DNA of 64,000 bases from Comamonas halotolerans (GCF_030162935.1 NZ_JASAUZ010000012.1:62001-126000); one strand, 5' to 3'. Shown: positions 19,461 to 30,763, counted from the stretch's first letter. Notes: generated by a model not told the origin, from the letters alone. Program-made: numbers and translations.

Positions 19461-21569
19461 TTACTTGGCACGTGCAGCAACAATGGCTTCAGCCACGTTG
19501 CGAGGAGCTTCAGCGTAGTGCTTGAATTCCATGGTGTAAGTCGCACGGCCTTGCGTCTGCGAACGCAGCGAAGTGGCGTAGCCGAACATTTCCGACAGAG
19601 GCACTTCTGCCTTGATGGCCTTGCCGCCACCAACCATGTCTTCCATGCCCTGCACCATACCGCGGCGGGACGACAAGTCACCCATCACGGTACCAGCGTA
19701 GTCCTCAGGTGTTTCCACTTCCACAGCCATCATGGGTTCCAGAATGACGGGATTGGCCTTCTTGGCAGCTTCCTTGAAACCAAAGATAGCAGCCATCTTG
19801 AACGCCTGTTCGGACGAGTCCACATCGTGGTACGAGCCGAATGTCAGACGCACCTTCACGTCCACGACGGGGTAGCCAGCCAAAACGCCGGTTGTCAGCG
19901 CTTCGATCACACCCTTTTCAACCGCAGGGATGTATTCGCGAGGAACCACACCACCCTTGATTTCGTCCACGAACTCAAAGCCCTTACCGGCTTCCTGTGG
20001 CTCCAGCGTGAACACCACGTGACCGTACTGACCCTTACCACCAGACTGACGAACGAACTTGCCGTCCACGTCCTTGACGGTGCTGCGCACGGTTTCGCGG
20101 TATGCAACCTGGGGCTTGCCCACATTGGCTTCCACGTTGAACTCGCGCTTCATGCGGTCAACAATAATTTCCAGGTGCAACTCACCCATACCAGCAATGA
20201 TGGTCTGGCCGGATTCTTCGTCGGTACGCACGCGGAAAGATGGATCTTCAGCAGCCAGACGAGACAGGGCAATACCCATCTTTTCCTGGTCAGCCTTGGA
20301 CTTGGGCTCCACAGCCTGTGCAATCACGGGCTCAGGGAACACCATGCGCTCCAGCACGATAGGTGCTGCGATGTCGCACAGGGTTTCACCAGTGGTCACA
20401 TCCTTCAGGCCCACGCATGCAGCGATGTCACCAGCGCGGATTTCTTCCACTTCCTGGCGCTCATTGGCGTGCATCTGAACGATACGGCCGATACGCTCTT
20501 TCTTGCCCTTCACAGCATTCAGAACGGTTTCACCCTTGGTCAGAACACCGGAGTACACGCGCACGAAAGTCAGCTGACCAACGAATGGGTCGGTCATCAG
20601 CTTGAATGCCAGCGCAGAGAACTTCTCGTCGTCGTCAGCCTTACGCGACAGCTTCTTCTCTTCGTCATCAGGATCAGTACCAGTGACGTCAGGAATGTCG
20701 GTAGGAGCAGGCAGCAGATCCAGCACCGCGTCCAGCATACGCTGCACGCCCTTGTTCTTGAAAGCCGAGCCGCACAGCATTGGCTGGATTTCGGTAGCGA
20801 TGGTGCGCTGACGCAGAGCGGAGATGATTTCCTCTTCGGACAAGTCACCTTCTTCCAGGTACTTGTTCATCAGCTCTTCGTTGGCTTCAGCAGCAGCTTC
20901 CACCATGTTTTCGCGCCACTTCTGTGCCACCTCAACCAGTTCTGCAGGAATGTCGCGGTATTCGAACTTCATGCCCTGGGAAGCTTCATCCCAGTAGATG
21001 GCCTTCATCTTGATCAGGTCCACCACGCCTTGGAAGTTGTCTTCCGCGCCGATTGGCACCACGATTGGCACTGGATTGGCCTTCAGGCGCAGCTTCATCT
21101 GGTCCACGACCTTGAAGAAGTTGGCACCAGTACGGTCCATCTTGTTCACAAAGGCCAGACGAGGCACTTTGTGCTTGTTAGCTTGACGCCACACAGTTTC
21201 CGACTGTGGCTGCACGCCACCCACGGCGCAATACACCATCACAGCGCCGTCCAGCACGCGCATGGAGCGCTCAACTTCAATAGTGAAGTCCACGTGGCCG
21301 GGGGTGTCGATGATATTGATGCGGTGCTCGGGGCGGGACAGGTCCATACCCTTCCAGAAGCAGGTCACAGCAGACGAGGTGATCGTGATACCGCGTTCTT
21401 GCTCTTGCTCCATCCAGTCGGTGGTCGCAGCGCCGTCGTGCACTTCACCCAGCTTGTGGGTTACACCTGTATAAAACAGGATACGCTCAGAAGTCGTGGT
21501 CTTACCTGCGTCAATGTGGGCCGAGATACCGATGTTGCGATAACGGCCAATGGGGGTCTTGCGAGCCAT
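19461..21569 (-). CDS. fusA: Elongation factor G
   Basis: Translocation GTPase of protein synthesis. At 702 residues it has the normal five-domain length, with the G1 motif AHIDAGKTT near the N-terminus, DTPGHVDF and NKMDR. The switch and domain IV regions look intact. It lies between rpsG (152-base gap) and tuf (174-base gap), the usual str order. Confidence 0.98.
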   Translation of the reverse strand: MARKTPIGRYRNIGISAHIDAGKTTTSERILFYTGVTHKLGEVHDGAATTDWMEQEQERGITITSSAVTCFWKGMDLSRPEHRINIIDTPGHVDFTIEVERSMRVLDGAVMVYCAVGGVQPQSETVWRQANKHKVPRLAFVNKMDRTGANFFKVVDQMKLRLKANPVPIVVPIGAEDNFQGVVDLIKMKAIYWDEASQGMKFEYRDIPAELVEVAQKWRENMVEAAAEANEELMNKYLEEGDLSEEEIISALRQRTIATEIQPMLCGSAFKNKGVQRMLDAVLDLLPAPTDIPDVTGTDPDDEEKKLSRKADDDEKFSALAFKLMTDPFVGQLTFVRVYSGVLTKGETVLNAVKGKKERIGRIVQMHANERQEVEEIRAGDIAACVGLKDVTTGETLCDIAAPIVLERMVFPEPVIAQAVEPKSKADQEKMGIALSRLAAEDPSFRVRTDEESGQTIIAGMGELHLEIIVDRMKREFNVEANVGKPQVAYRETVRSTVKDVDGKFVRQSGGKGQYGHVVFTLEPQEAGKGFEFVDEIKGGVVPREYIPAVEKGVIEALTTGVLAGYPVVDVKVRLTFGSYHDVDSSEQAFKMAAIFGFKEAAKKANPVILEPMMAVEVETPEDYAGTVMGDLSSRRGMVQGMEDMVGGGKAIKAEVPLSEMFGYATSLRSQTQGRATYTMEFKHYAEAPRNVAEAIVAARAK

Positions 21570-21721
21570 GATTGATCCTTGATTGATCGGGGGGAGAGTC
21601 TGCCTTTACCCGGCCTTGTGCGCTGGGGCCAGCAGTACTATATGGGGGTGCCTTGAATCGAGACAAGGCCGCAGGCAAGATTTGCGAGCGGCCCGTCTTG
21701 TTTCAACCTGCAATAAGCAGA

Positions 21722-22195
21722 TTAGAAGCGGAAGTGGCTGAATGCCTTGTTGGCTTCGGCCATACGGTGCACTTCGTCACGCTTCTTCATGGCGCCGCCA
21801 CGGCCTTCGGTGGCTTCCATCAGTTCGTTGGCCAGACGTTGGGCCATCGACTTCTCACCACGCTTACGGGCAGCTTCCTTGATCCAACGCATGGACAGAG
21901 CCAAGCGACGAACAGGACGCACTTCAACGGGCACCTGGTAGTTAGCACCACCCACGCGGCGGGACTTCACTTCCACCATGGGCTTCACGTTGTTGATAGC
22001 AGTAACGAAAACTTCCAGAGCTTCCTTCTCAGGTTGCTTCTTGGCGATCAGATCCAGAGCACCGTAAATGATGCGCTCTGCAACTGCCTTCTTGCCGCCT
22101 TCCATGATCACGTTCATGAATTTGGACAGCTCTACATTGCCAAACTTAGGATCTGGCAGGATTTCACGTTTGGGGACTTCGCGACGACGTGGCAT
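21722..22195 (-). CDS. rpsG: 30S ribosomal protein S7
   Basis: Primary 16S rRNA-binding protein that starts assembly of the small-subunit head; in E. coli it also represses str operon translation. The 157 residues begin [19 protein letters not shown] and contain [16 protein letters not shown] helix sequence ([19 protein letters not shown]). The longer frame upstream was rejected because this ATG at 22193-22195 gives the universal start and has GAGG ahead of it. A gap of 170 bases separates it from rpsL. Confidence 0.97.
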   Translation of the reverse strand: MPRRREVPKREILPDPKFGNVELSKFMNVIMEGGKKAVAERIIYGALDLIAKKQPEKEALEVFVTAINNVKPMVEVKSRRVGGANYQVPVEVRPVRRLALSMRWIKEAARKRGEKSMAQRLANELMEATEGRGGAMKKRDEVHRMAEANKAFSHFRF

Positions 22196-22365
22196 TTTTA
22201 CCTCTATCTTTGCTTCAGTTGGTGACTTTTCAGGCACCGCGAGAGCCATTCAAAAAAACTCTCACTTACTCGACCCACGCAAAACATTTGCGCTTCGGGC
22301 CACTACGTTTGACCGCGCCAGTCAGGCGAATCAAACACCGATGTGTTCTAGAACCGAAAAGCTAA

Positions 22366-22743
22366 TTACTTAGCCTTAGGCTTCTTAGCACCGTACTTGG
22401 AACGGGCTTGCTTACGATCCTTCACACCTTGCAGGTCCAGAGAACCGCGAACGATGTGGTAACGCACACCTGGCAAGTCCTTTACACGACCGCCACGCAC
22501 CAGCACAACGCTGTGCTCTTGCAGGTTGTGGCCTTCACCGCCGATATACGAAATCACTTCGAAACCGTTGGTCAGACGCACCTTAGCCACCTTACGCAAA
22601 GCCGAGTTAGGCTTCTTAGGTGTGGTGGTGTACACACGGGTGCACACGCCACGGCGTTGGGGGCAGTTTTCCATAGCAGGGCTCTTGGATTTAACAACTT
22701 CGACCGTGCGGCCCTGGCGCACGAGTTGATTAATGGTTGGCAT
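22366..22743 (-). CDS. rpsL: 30S ribosomal protein S12
   Basis: Decoding-centre protein and first gene of the str cluster. The 125 residues include [15 protein letters not shown] and [13 protein letters not shown], with lysines at both positions where streptomycin-resistance changes arise, so the sensitive-type residues are present. The start is the ATG at 22741-22743 after TAGGGACG; the frame open further upstream gives a non-S12 leader. Confidence 0.98.
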   Translation of the reverse strand: MPTINQLVRQGRTVEVVKSKSPAMENCPQRRGVCTRVYTTTPKKPNSALRKVAKVRLTNGFEVISYIGGEGHNLQEHSVVLVRGGRVKDLPGVRYHIVRGSLDLQGVKDRKQARSKYGAKKPKAK

Positions 22744-22807
22744 ATATACGTCCCTAAACGTAAAAAACGAAAACGTGAAACCCTTCGGAAATTCCGAAAA
22801 GCCCTCA

Positions 22808-22836
22808 AATGTACCAGCTTGGCAAACTTGGGGCAA
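22808..22836 (-). promoter_or_regulatory. Candidate promoter of the str cluster
   Basis: On the minus strand TTGCCC (22831-22836) and TACATT (22808-22813) are separated by 17 bases, giving four of six matches at each sigma-70 hexamer. It lies 64 bases upstream of the rpsL start. Judged by eye, with no start site data. Confidence 0.35.
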
Positions 22837-22900
22837 GTCATGTGTGATTAAACGATAAGCACCCGCAAATTCCGGATGCTGCGTCTGTCATCGACTTCGC

Positions 22901-24070
22901 CTAACGAATCCACAGTCGGATGGTGTCCCACAGGCGGCTGAAGAAACCGCCCTCATCCACGCTTTCCAGCGCAAAGATAGGCAGCTCCGCAGCCACCTGC
23001 TCCGCCACCAGCACCTTCAAGGTACCTACTTGCTGCCCCTTGGTCACTGGCGCCATCAAGGGGTCCGTGCGCACCACCTGGGTCGTGATCTTGCCGGCAC
23101 TGCCTGATGGCACGGTCACCACGGTTGCGCCTTCACGGCCAATCTTGATGGTGCCTTGCGAGCCCTTCCAGATCTGCGCCTCTTCCATGGCCTTGCCTGC
23201 ATCAAACAGCTTGACTGCGTCGTATGCGGTGTAGCCCCAATTCAACAGCTTCTGGCTTTCATTGGCACGTGCGTTATCGCTGGCAGCACCCAGCAAAATC
23301 GAAAGCAGGCGACGCCCCCCCACATTGGGAATTTCTCGATTGGCAGTAGACACCAGACAGTAGCCCGCAGCATTCGTATGCCCGGTCTTCAGGCCATCCA
23401 CCGATGGGTCACGGAACAGCAAGGTGTTGCGATTACGGCTGTTCGCTGCGGGCGTGCCTTCGTAGCGATACTCCTTGATGGAGTAATAGTGGGTGTACTC
23501 GGGGAAGTCTCGCATCAGGCGCATGGCCAAGATGGACAGGTCACGGGCTGTGGTGACATGGCCTGGCTCGGTCAAACCTTCAGGGTTCTTGTAGGTGGTA
23601 CCGGTCATGCCCAGCGCTTTGGCCTGCTCGTTCATCAAGCGAACAAAGTTCTCTTTGCTGCCACCAACGCCTTCAGCCAACGCCATGGTCGCATCGTTGC
23701 CCGACTGCACGATCATGCCTTTGAGCAAGTCCTCCACAGGCACTTGCATCTTGGGATCAATGAACATGCGCGAACCTGGCATCTTCCAGGCCAGCTCGCT
23801 CACAGGCAGACGTTGCTCCAGCGTCACCTTCTTGGCGCGCAGGGCATCAAACACCATGTACGCGGTCATCAGCTTGGTCAGTGATGCAGGCTCAACCGGT
23901 GCATCCACATCCTTGGAGGCCAGCACCTGGTTAGCCGTTACATCCACGAGCATATAGGTGTGCGCCGCAATCTCTGGTGGCTGCAACTGTGCAATCTGGG
24001 CATTGGCCCACAAGGGAGCCAAGGCCGCGGTCAGCGCCAACGTGCGCAAGGTCGAAAAAACAGGCTTCAT
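22901..24070 (-). CDS. D-alanyl-D-alanine carboxypeptidase (PBP5/6 family)
   Basis: Removes the terminal D-alanine from peptidoglycan pentapeptides. The 389-residue precursor has a signal peptide ending in WANA. The three penicillin-binding motifs are complete: S63-L-T-K66, S123-G-N125 and K228-T-G. A C-terminal beta domain is followed by a short amphipathic helix (GGFFSRLWDTIRLWIR), the usual membrane anchor of the family. The start is the ATG at 24070; a TTG two codons upstream is less likely. Paralogues dacA, dacC and dacD cannot be told apart here. Confidence 0.94.
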   Translation of the reverse strand: MKPVFSTLRTLALTAALAPLWANAQIAQLQPPEIAAHTYMLVDVTANQVLASKDVDAPVEPASLTKLMTAYMVFDALRAKKVTLEQRLPVSELAWKMPGSRMFIDPKMQVPVEDLLKGMIVQSGNDATMALAEGVGGSKENFVRLMNEQAKALGMTGTTYKNPEGLTEPGHVTTARDLSILAMRLMRDFPEYTHYYSIKEYRYEGTPAANSRNRNTLLFRDPSVDGLKTGHTNAAGYCLVSTANREIPNVGGRRLLSILLGAASDNARANESQKLLNWGYTAYDAVKLFDAGKAMEEAQIWKGSQGTIKIGREGATVVTVPSGSAGKITTQVVRTDPLMAPVTKGQQVGTLKVLVAEQVAAELPIFALESVDEGGFFSRLWDTIRLWIR

Positions 24071-24108
24071 GAACAACTCGAGTTAATCAGGATCACAAGG
24101 AAAGTGTT

Positions 24109-24756
24109 TCACGGGTGTGAAGCACTCAGGTGGCGAGCCACCAGCCCTTTGAGCAAGGGCAATTGTCCGTGGAAGAAATGACCTCCAGCGGGCACAACTG
24201 TTACAGGCAGTGTCTGTGGACGAGCCCAGTCCATCACGGACTGCAGTGGAACCGTATCGTCAGCCTCGCCGTGCAACACCAAGGTGCGCTCGTGGGCCGC
24301 TACAGGCAACTGTGCTGGCTCAAAGCGGCTGGCGGCAGTGCCAACCAGCACCACCTTCTCAACGCGCCCCTCGTCCCAAAGCGCCGCCACGGCATGGGTG
24401 GCTACAAACGCACCAAACGAGAAGCCCGCCAACGCCAACGCTCCTTGCGGAGCCACTTGGCGCACCACCTCAATCAAGTCCTGGGCCTCACCACGTCCGC
24501 CATCGTGCACTCCCTCGCTGGCACCTACGCCTCGAAAATTGAAACGGACTGCCTCCCACCCAGACTGTACGAAGGCTCGAGCCAGTGTCTGCACCACCTT
24601 GTTGTCCATGGTGCCAGCAAACAACGGATGGGGATGGGCAATTACAGCAACCCCCTTTGGCATGCCTGCGGGGCGGTCCCGCAAAGCCTCAATCAAACCG
24701 GCAGCGCCGGTGAGAGAAAAACGTTCAGTTTGGGCGTTCAAAGCGGTCCTCGTCAA
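24109..24756 (-). CDS. Alpha/beta hydrolase (dienelactone-hydrolase-like clan)
   Basis: A 215-residue serine hydrolase. The nucleophile elbow is GFSFG with Ser113, the acid is probably Asp166 or Asp167 in GEADDTVP, and the histidine is His193 in GGHFFHGQ. The N-terminal HPHPLFAGTMDNKVV and FRGVGASEG are typical of a small bacterial family of uncharacterised hydrolases. The substrate is unknown. The start is uncertain because no ATG precedes the domain: a TTG at 24756 opens the frame and another is at 24741. Confidence 0.85.
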   Translation of the reverse strand: MTRTALNAQTERFSLTGAAGLIEALRDRPAGMPKGVAVIAHPHPLFAGTMDNKVVQTLARAFVQSGWEAVRFNFRGVGASEGVHDGGRGEAQDLIEVVRQVAPQGALALAGFSFGAFVATHAVAALWDEGRVEKVVLVGTAASRFEPAQLPVAAHERTLVLHGEADDTVPLQSVMDWARPQTLPVTVVPAGGHFFHGQLPLLKGLVARHLSASHP

Positions 24757-24838
24757 AATACTACTCTATTCATAGCAATCTGCTTTTACCAGACAAGCGT
24801 GTTGCCAGAAATCTCACATTGCCACCTGGGAGTCTGTT

Positions 24839-25183
24839 TTATCGACCAAGTTCCGGTGGTACCAACAGTCGCTCAACAATTTCACCGTTTTTGAGATGCG
24901 ACTCCACAATTTCATCGATGTCCGCATCGTCCACAAAGGTGTACCACGTACCTTCCGGGTAAACCACGGCCACCGGACCTGCCGCACAGCGATCCAGGCA
25001 GCCAGCCTTGTTCACACGCACTTGCCCCTTGCCAGCTAAACCCGCGTCCTTGACCGCTTTCTTGCAGCGATCAAAGCCCGCTTTAGCTCCATGCAAGGCA
25101 CAGCAGTCTTCCCCGTTGGGGCGCTCATTCAGACAAAAGAAAATATGGCGGCTGTAGTAGCCGCTGGGTGTGTTTTCACTCAT
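24839..25183 (-). CDS. Thioredoxin-like 2Fe-2S ferredoxin domain protein
   Basis: A 114-residue soluble protein of the thioredoxin-fold 2Fe-2S family (as in NuoE and Shethna-type ferredoxins). Likely cluster ligands are Cys17, Cys27 or Cys28, Cys62 and Cys66, the last two in AGCLDRCAAGPVAVVYPEG. Such stand-alone proteins probably carry single electrons; the partner is not evident. It is close to the alpha/beta hydrolase gene (82 bases) and follows the VanZ-family gene by 12 bases, so all three may be co-transcribed. Confidence 0.88.
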   Translation of the reverse strand: MSENTPSGYYSRHIFFCLNERPNGEDCCALHGAKAGFDRCKKAVKDAGLAGKGQVRVNKAGCLDRCAAGPVAVVYPEGTWYTFVDDADIDEIVESHLKNGEIVERLLVPPELGR

Positions 25184-25195
25184 GATTTACTCATT

Positions 25196-26293
25196 CTAGG
25201 ATTGCGCTGGCCGCTGAGTCAGGCGAAGTGCCACATAAGCAAGCACGGCATAGGGCCAGACCCAACCCAGCCACTGCCCCAGACCATAAAACCGCATGAA
25301 CCGCCCTTGCTCCCACGATTGCAGGCTGTCTGCAAAATAGGGATTGAGTGGCGCCTGATTGAGCCAGTTAAGCTGCCACATCAGCACCAGAATCAGCAGC
25401 ACTGCACACCAGCGGCGCGGGACAGGCAACGCACATGCGGCCAAAAAAACCATCACGACCATGCCCGCCTGCGTGGGCAAGGTGAGCCACTCCCACGCAT
25501 GATTGGGGCCATAGGCCATGGCTGAAGACAAACCTGTCGCCGCCAGACCTGCCACCAAAGTCACCAGCGCAAAAATGGCACGGCGCCCTTTGTGATCAAT
25601 CAGCATATAACCCAGCAAGCACGGCGCCAGCAGACCGAGCATGACGCACAGCATCTCTGCGCTGGGCATCAACGGCACCAAAGGTTCTTCACGCAGAGGC
25701 AGCCAATCCATAAAGGGTGTGCCCTCCAGCCATGCATCGAGTGTTTTATCGAGCCGCTCCAGCACCTGGCCCAGCCCGAAAGGCAGGACCTGCGGAAAAA
25801 GCAGTGCCAGCGGCCACAGGCCGATGAGCACAAGACCGCCATGAGGCTGCTGACCAAACCAGCGTTCGCGAAATACACTCCAGCGATCCAGGGCGCCCAG
25901 CCATTCCAGCGCACCAGCCACCAATGCACCCAGCAGTACACCTGCAGCATTGAGCACAAAGTCCAAATTCGAAGGTACTCGACGCGGCAAATAGATCTGC
26001 AAGAACTCCATGCACAGCGACAACCCTGCGCCAACTACCAGGGCTATGGGCAGTGACCAGCCACGCAAGCCGCTACGCAGACCTCCTAGCGCCAATAAAA
26101 AGCCCAGCGGGGCGTACCCGATCACATTGATGTTGACGTCAAACCACGTCCAGTATGGAGGTGGCAACGGTGCCGAGACAAACACCCACGGTGAAATGCC
26201 CTGCGCCCGCCAGCCTTCGAAAGGGAACAGGCTGGCAAAGACAATCATGGCGGTGTACAGCATGGCCAGTGGCCACGCCGAAGTTTTGAACAC
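25196..26293 (-). CDS. VanZ family membrane protein
   Basis: A 365-residue polytopic membrane protein with about nine to ten hydrophobic segments. The N-terminal third resembles VanZ-like domains, with FPFEGWR after the first helix, then NVIGYAPLGFLLALG and MEFLQIYLPRRVPSNLDFVLNAAG. The C-terminal two thirds form further helices without a recognised domain. VanZ confers teicoplanin tolerance in enterococci, but the function of proteobacterial members is unknown, so resistance should not be assumed. Confidence 0.8.
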   Translation of the reverse strand: MFKTSAWPLAMLYTAMIVFASLFPFEGWRAQGISPWVFVSAPLPPPYWTWFDVNINVIGYAPLGFLLALGGLRSGLRGWSLPIALVVGAGLSLCMEFLQIYLPRRVPSNLDFVLNAAGVLLGALVAGALEWLGALDRWSVFRERWFGQQPHGGLVLIGLWPLALLFPQVLPFGLGQVLERLDKTLDAWLEGTPFMDWLPLREEPLVPLMPSAEMLCVMLGLLAPCLLGYMLIDHKGRRAIFALVTLVAGLAATGLSSAMAYGPNHAWEWLTLPTQAGMVVMVFLAACALPVPRRWCAVLLILVLMWQLNWLNQAPLNPYFADSLQSWEQGRFMRFYGLGQWLGWVWPYAVLAYVALRLTQRPAQS

Positions 26294-26326
26294 AGTCAGC
26301 CCCCCTCAACTTGAGGCGTACGCGAT

Positions 26327-26743
26327 TTAGAAAGGTTTGACGACCACCAAAATCACGATGGCCATCAACAGCAAAACGGGCAACTCGTTATACCAACGGA
26401 ACCAGCTGTGGCTACGCTGACAGGTTTCGGCCACCAGTTGACGCAGCATCACGGCACAGCTGTAGTGGTAGGCCATGACCGCCAACACCAATAACAGCTT
26501 GGCGTGCAGCCATCCGCCCGCAAAGCCGTATCCCAGCCACAGCCACAAGCCCAGCGCCACTGCGGGTACAGCCAGGATCGTGGTAAAGCGCAACAAGCGC
26601 TGCGACATGCCGATCAAGCGCTCACGCTCCGCCACTGAGCCAGGCGTCACCATGGCCAGATTCACAAAAATGCGCGGCAGATAAAACAGACCAGCAAACC
26701 AGCTGGTCACGAAGACGATATGAAAAGCTTTGACCCACAACAT
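26327..26743 (-). CDS. hemJ: Protoporphyrinogen oxidase HemJ
   Basis: Oxidises protoporphyrinogen IX to protoporphyrin IX in haem synthesis. The 138-residue membrane protein has four hydrophobic helices and the family signature LWVKAFHIVFVTSWFAGLFYLPRIFV at its N-terminus, including the conserved histidine His8. A second conserved histidine is in HAKLLLVLAVMAYHY. The frame is open far upstream through the hemB promoter and hemB itself, but the ATG at 26741-26743 gives the exact family start. It is divergent from hemB, another haem gene. Confidence 0.92.
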   Translation of the reverse strand: MLWVKAFHIVFVTSWFAGLFYLPRIFVNLAMVTPGSVAERERLIGMSQRLLRFTTILAVPAVALGLWLWLGYGFAGGWLHAKLLLVLAVMAYHYSCAVMLRQLVAETCQRSHSWFRWYNELPVLLLMAIVILVVVKPF

Positions 26744-26773
26744 GCACACAGTGTAAAGGGCAGGACGGAACAT

Positions 26774-26800
26774 AAAAAAAGCCCGGCACTGCCGGGCTTT
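26774..26800 (-). terminator. Terminator-like hairpin in the hemJ leader
   Basis: A perfect 10-bp stem AAAGCCCGGC (26778-26787) pairs with 26791-26800 around a three-base loop. On the minus strand the stem runs into seven T, the form of a strong intrinsic terminator. It lies only about 30 bases upstream of the hemJ start, with no annotated minus-strand gene between it and the hemB start. It may be an attenuator of hemJ or the end of an unannotated small RNA. Confidence 0.6.
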
Positions 26801-26969
26801 GAAAATCCTCTTGGAAGAGGCCTGCTCAGGGAGGTGAAGCAGGGAATGCGGCGAACCGCGCTCAGCAGCAAATCTAGCAATCGCACCCGAACACGTACAC
26901 AGGGACAATCCCCAAGGTGCTTGCAGCCAATGCTTTACCTGCGTCAAGCGCACCACCTCGCAAGGATGA

Positions 26970-28004
<1,035 letters not shown>

Positions 28005-28025
28005 GCTGTAGGCCTCCCATGCACA

Positions 28026-28050
28026 GGCAGCCTCTGGGCTGCCTTTTTTG
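28026..28050 (+). terminator. Terminator after hemB
   Basis: A 7-bp stem GGCAGCC (28026-28032) pairs with 28037-28043 around TCTG and is followed by six T, a G and five more T. It is 22 bases past the hemB stop. Confidence 0.85.
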
Positions 28051-28109
28051 TTTTTGTGCACTGCCTGTGCCTGATGTCTTCACGCCCGCAGTCATTTTCT
28101 TGACCCACC

Positions 28110-29219
28110 ATGCGCCTGCTGCTGATAGAGCCCGCCACCAAACGCATTCAAGACCTTGGCCCATGGCCTGTCGCAGATGCACCGCATTTGGTCCAGCCTG
28201 AAGGCGACAGCTTCTATTGGCTGTCCGGAGAACGCGACGAGTTCGAAGCCCATTTGCCTGCCGTACAGGCCCTGCTGCACCAGCTATGCGGTGCGACTTT
28301 GGTGGATTTGCACATTTCAGACTTGCTCAATGCGCAAATCCCCTCCACGTTCGACTACACATCTGACTATGACGTCATGCTTTTCCGACGTTTGGAGATG
28401 CCTGCCAATGCATCGGGAAAAACCGCGCTCCAGGCCATTACCACCATACCCGTGGGCTACGCTGTCTTTGATGCGCTGCTATTGAGCGTGCATTCCAGCG
28501 CATGCCAAGTGCGGGCACAGAGCCTGCAACGCTTGCTGACACCCAGCACAGCACCCGAAAAACGCGGCATTGCCAACCGTCTGCCAGCCAGCAGCGCTGA
28601 CTTGATGCTGCGCCAGATCAATCTGATGGTGGACGATTTTCTGAACTTGCGGCGAGAGATGGCCAAGCAAATCGATGTCTGGCAAATGCAGCTGCTCAAC
28701 CCCAAGTCTCGCTTCAACGAATGGGGCAAGGTCTTGCAGGCACGCATGGCGCTGCACCAGCTCGATGAAATCTGTGAAGACCAGCGATCAGCCATCCAGG
28801 ACTGGTTGGACGCACTGCAAACCTGGCAAGACGAGCACAGCAGCAAGTCCGAACGCCGTGCGCTAGAGCTGCTGCGTGTGCGTTCGCGCGATGTACTGGA
28901 ACATATTGAACGGGTGATTCACCATGTGCACCGCATGGAGCAAAGCGCTGAAGCAGCGGTGCAGATGCATTTTTCTGCCCAGAGCAACCGCGCCAACGAC
29001 ATCATGCGCACATTGACCACACTCACAGCCATTTTTTTGCCATTGAACCTGATCGCCGCCGTGTTCGGCATGAACTTTGATGTTCTGCCCCTGGTACACA
29101 AAGAAGACGGTTTCTGGTGGGCAATGGGCTCCATGGCCCTGATTGGCATCGTGCTGCTGGTGTTCTTCTGGCGCCGCCGCTACATCGAGAAAGCCAGCTT
29201 GCTCGGCGAACAAGACTGA
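28110..29219 (+). CDS. CorA-family divalent metal ion transporter
   Basis: A 369-residue protein with a large cytoplasmic N-terminal domain, a long helical stalk (about residues 190-300), and two C-terminal transmembrane helices. The signature Gly-Met-Asn is in VFGMNFD at the end of the first helix, placing it in the CorA/ZntB superfamily of pentameric channels for Mg2+, Co2+ or Zn2+. The last residues after helix 2 are basic (RRRYIEKASL), as usual. The transported ion cannot be decided from sequence alone. It starts 60 bases after the hemB terminator. Confidence 0.9.
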   Translation: MRLLLIEPATKRIQDLGPWPVADAPHLVQPEGDSFYWLSGERDEFEAHLPAVQALLHQLCGATLVDLHISDLLNAQIPSTFDYTSDYDVMLFRRLEMPANASGKTALQAITTIPVGYAVFDALLLSVHSSACQVRAQSLQRLLTPSTAPEKRGIANRLPASSADLMLRQINLMVDDFLNLRREMAKQIDVWQMQLLNPKSRFNEWGKVLQARMALHQLDEICEDQRSAIQDWLDALQTWQDEHSSKSERRALELLRVRSRDVLEHIERVIHHVHRMEQSAEAAVQMHFSAQSNRANDIMRTLTTLTAIFLPLNLIAAVFGMNFDVLPLVHKEDGFWWAMGSMALIGIVLLVFFWRRRYIEKASLLGEQD

Positions 29220-29266
29220 GTCGATGCTCAGCCCTTCCTGACAGCCCATTGCTGATTCTCTGTGCC

Positions 29267-29992
29267 TCAGCGCTTTTCAGCGCCAACACTTCGCCCCGCA
29301 TCGCAGCTCAAATGCTGCTCAAAGAAAGTCAAGGTCCGATCTTTGGCCTGCACTGCACTGACTTCATCGTAGCCGCCCCGGTGGTCACAATTGAAACCGT
29401 GGTCCGCGTCGTACAAATGCACTTGCACCTCAGGGTGTGCTGCACTAAAAGCCTGAACGCTGTCCAGCGAAATATAGGCATCGCGACGACCGAAGTGCGC
29501 CATCACCGGAATACGAGGTGTTCGCGCAATTTCAGGTGGCACGGTCATCCCGCCACCGTAGTAGCACACGGCTGCAGCAATCTCATCAATCAAGCTTGCC
29601 GCGCGCCATGTCAGCAGGCCTCCCCAGCAAAAACCCACCATCCCCACATTACAGCCGCTGCGCTCCTTCGCCCAGCGTGCAGCAGCACGGATATCCTGCA
29701 TCACGCCCTGCCCTGGCAGAGCCTCTGCGGCTGCTTTGAACTGCTTGCCCTCTGCCACGCCCTCCTGGTCATAGCCCAGTTCCACATCTGGTGCCAAGCG
29801 TGCAAATAGCGCAGGTGCGATGGCAATGAAGCCCTGCTCTGCCAGGCGATCCGTGACCTCCCGAATATGGGCATTCACGCCAAAAATTTCCTGCGCCACA
29901 ACCACCGCGCCGCGTACTTGGCCTTGCGGCTCAGCCACCCAGGCGGGAATTTGCTTACCATCTTCTGCCACCAACTGTACAAAATGACCCAT
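29267..29992 (-). CDS. Dienelactone hydrolase family protein
   Basis: A 241-residue alpha/beta hydrolase with a cysteine nucleophile, Cys122 in GFCWGG. The Asp is in FGRRDAYI and the histidine in DADHGFNCD, the complete Cys-His-Asp triad of carboxymethylenebutenolidases. The N-terminal VVVAQEIFGVNAHIREVTDRLA is also typical. No aromatic ring-cleavage genes are nearby, so the natural substrate is not clear. It is divergent from the MarC-family gene. Confidence 0.92.
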   Translation of the reverse strand: MGHFVQLVAEDGKQIPAWVAEPQGQVRGAVVVAQEIFGVNAHIREVTDRLAEQGFIAIAPALFARLAPDVELGYDQEGVAEGKQFKAAAEALPGQGVMQDIRAAARWAKERSGCNVGMVGFCWGGLLTWRAASLIDEIAAAVCYYGGGMTVPPEIARTPRIPVMAHFGRRDAYISLDSVQAFSAAHPEVQVHLYDADHGFNCDHRGGYDEVSAVQAKDRTLTFFEQHLSCDAGRSVGAEKR

Positions 29993-30127
29993 GCTTGAAT
30001 CCCCTTATGGTTGTTGTGTGTGGCCCGAGTGCACACAAACGCCTTATTGACTTCGGCCACCACAATGGCGACTTTAAGCAATCTGCGTTCCACTTACACC
30101 CATCCTTTGCCTCAGGCTTGAGCACCC

Positions 30128-30763
30128 ATGGATTTAAAACCGCTGATTACCCTCGTCGCCATCATCAATCCTTTGGCGATTGTCCCGTTTTTCATCCACT
30201 ACACAGAGGGCTTTGATGCGGCGCAGCGTGCACAAACCATTCGCACTGCGGCGTTCAGTGCTTTTGTGGTGATTGCCGCCTGTGCCTTGATTGGCCTTCA
30301 GGTGCTGGACTTCTTCAACATCTCGCTTCAAAGCTTTCAGGTGGGGGGTGGCTTGCTGCTGCTGATCAGCGCCATGAACATGCTCAACGCCCGGCCAGCC
30401 GAAGACCGACGCCATGAGGACACACTGGAAGCCGGAGCTGAAAAAGCGGCCATGGGCAACAGTATTGCCGTAGTGCCACTAACCATCCCCCTGCTGACCG
30501 GCCCGGCAGCCATGTCCACAGTGGTGATCTATGCGGACAAGGCTGCCACGTTCTGGCAACACTTGGCGCTGGTAGGTTATGGGGTTGTCGTGGCTGCTGC
30601 CGTCTGGGCCAGCTTTTCCATGGCGGAGCCGATCGCACGGGTCCTGGGCAAGACAGGCATCAATGTCATGACGCGCCTGATGGGGCTGATTCTGGCGGCG
30701 CTGGCCGTAGAGGTGATGGCAGGCGGATTGATAAAAATTTTCCCGGTTTTGGCTGCTGGCTAA
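30128..30763 (+). CDS. MarC family integral membrane protein
   Basis: A 211-residue protein with six predicted transmembrane helices. The signature NPLAIVPFF is near the N-terminus, and MGNSIAVVPLTIPLLTGP lies in the middle, as in MarC/YhgN proteins. MarC was once linked to multiple antibiotic resistance, but that link was withdrawn and the function is unknown. It starts 135 bases from the divergent dienelactone-hydrolase-like gene. Confidence 0.92.
   Translation: MDLKPLITLVAIINPLAIVPFFIHYTEGFDAAQRAQTIRTAAFSAFVVIAACALIGLQVLDFFNISLQSFQVGGGLLLLISAMNMLNARPAEDRRHEDTLEAGAEKAAMGNSIAVVPLTIPLLTGPAAMSTVVIYADKAATFWQHLALVGYGVVVAAAVWASFSMAEPIARVLGKTGINVMTRLMGLILAALAVEVMAGGLIKIFPVLAAG

Noticed and set aside
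19518..21575. 685-codon plus-strand open frame opposite fusA
   Set aside because: It is the antisense shadow of fusA, with His/Val-rich low-information sequence and no family features.
22366..22743. rpsL checked for streptomycin-resistance substitutions
   Set aside because: Both hotspot lysines are present, so the sensitive-type sequence is seen.
25196..26293. VanZ-family gene considered as a glycopeptide resistance gene
   Set aside because: No vanHAX or regulator genes are near, and VanZ-like proteins are widespread in bacteria without such resistance.
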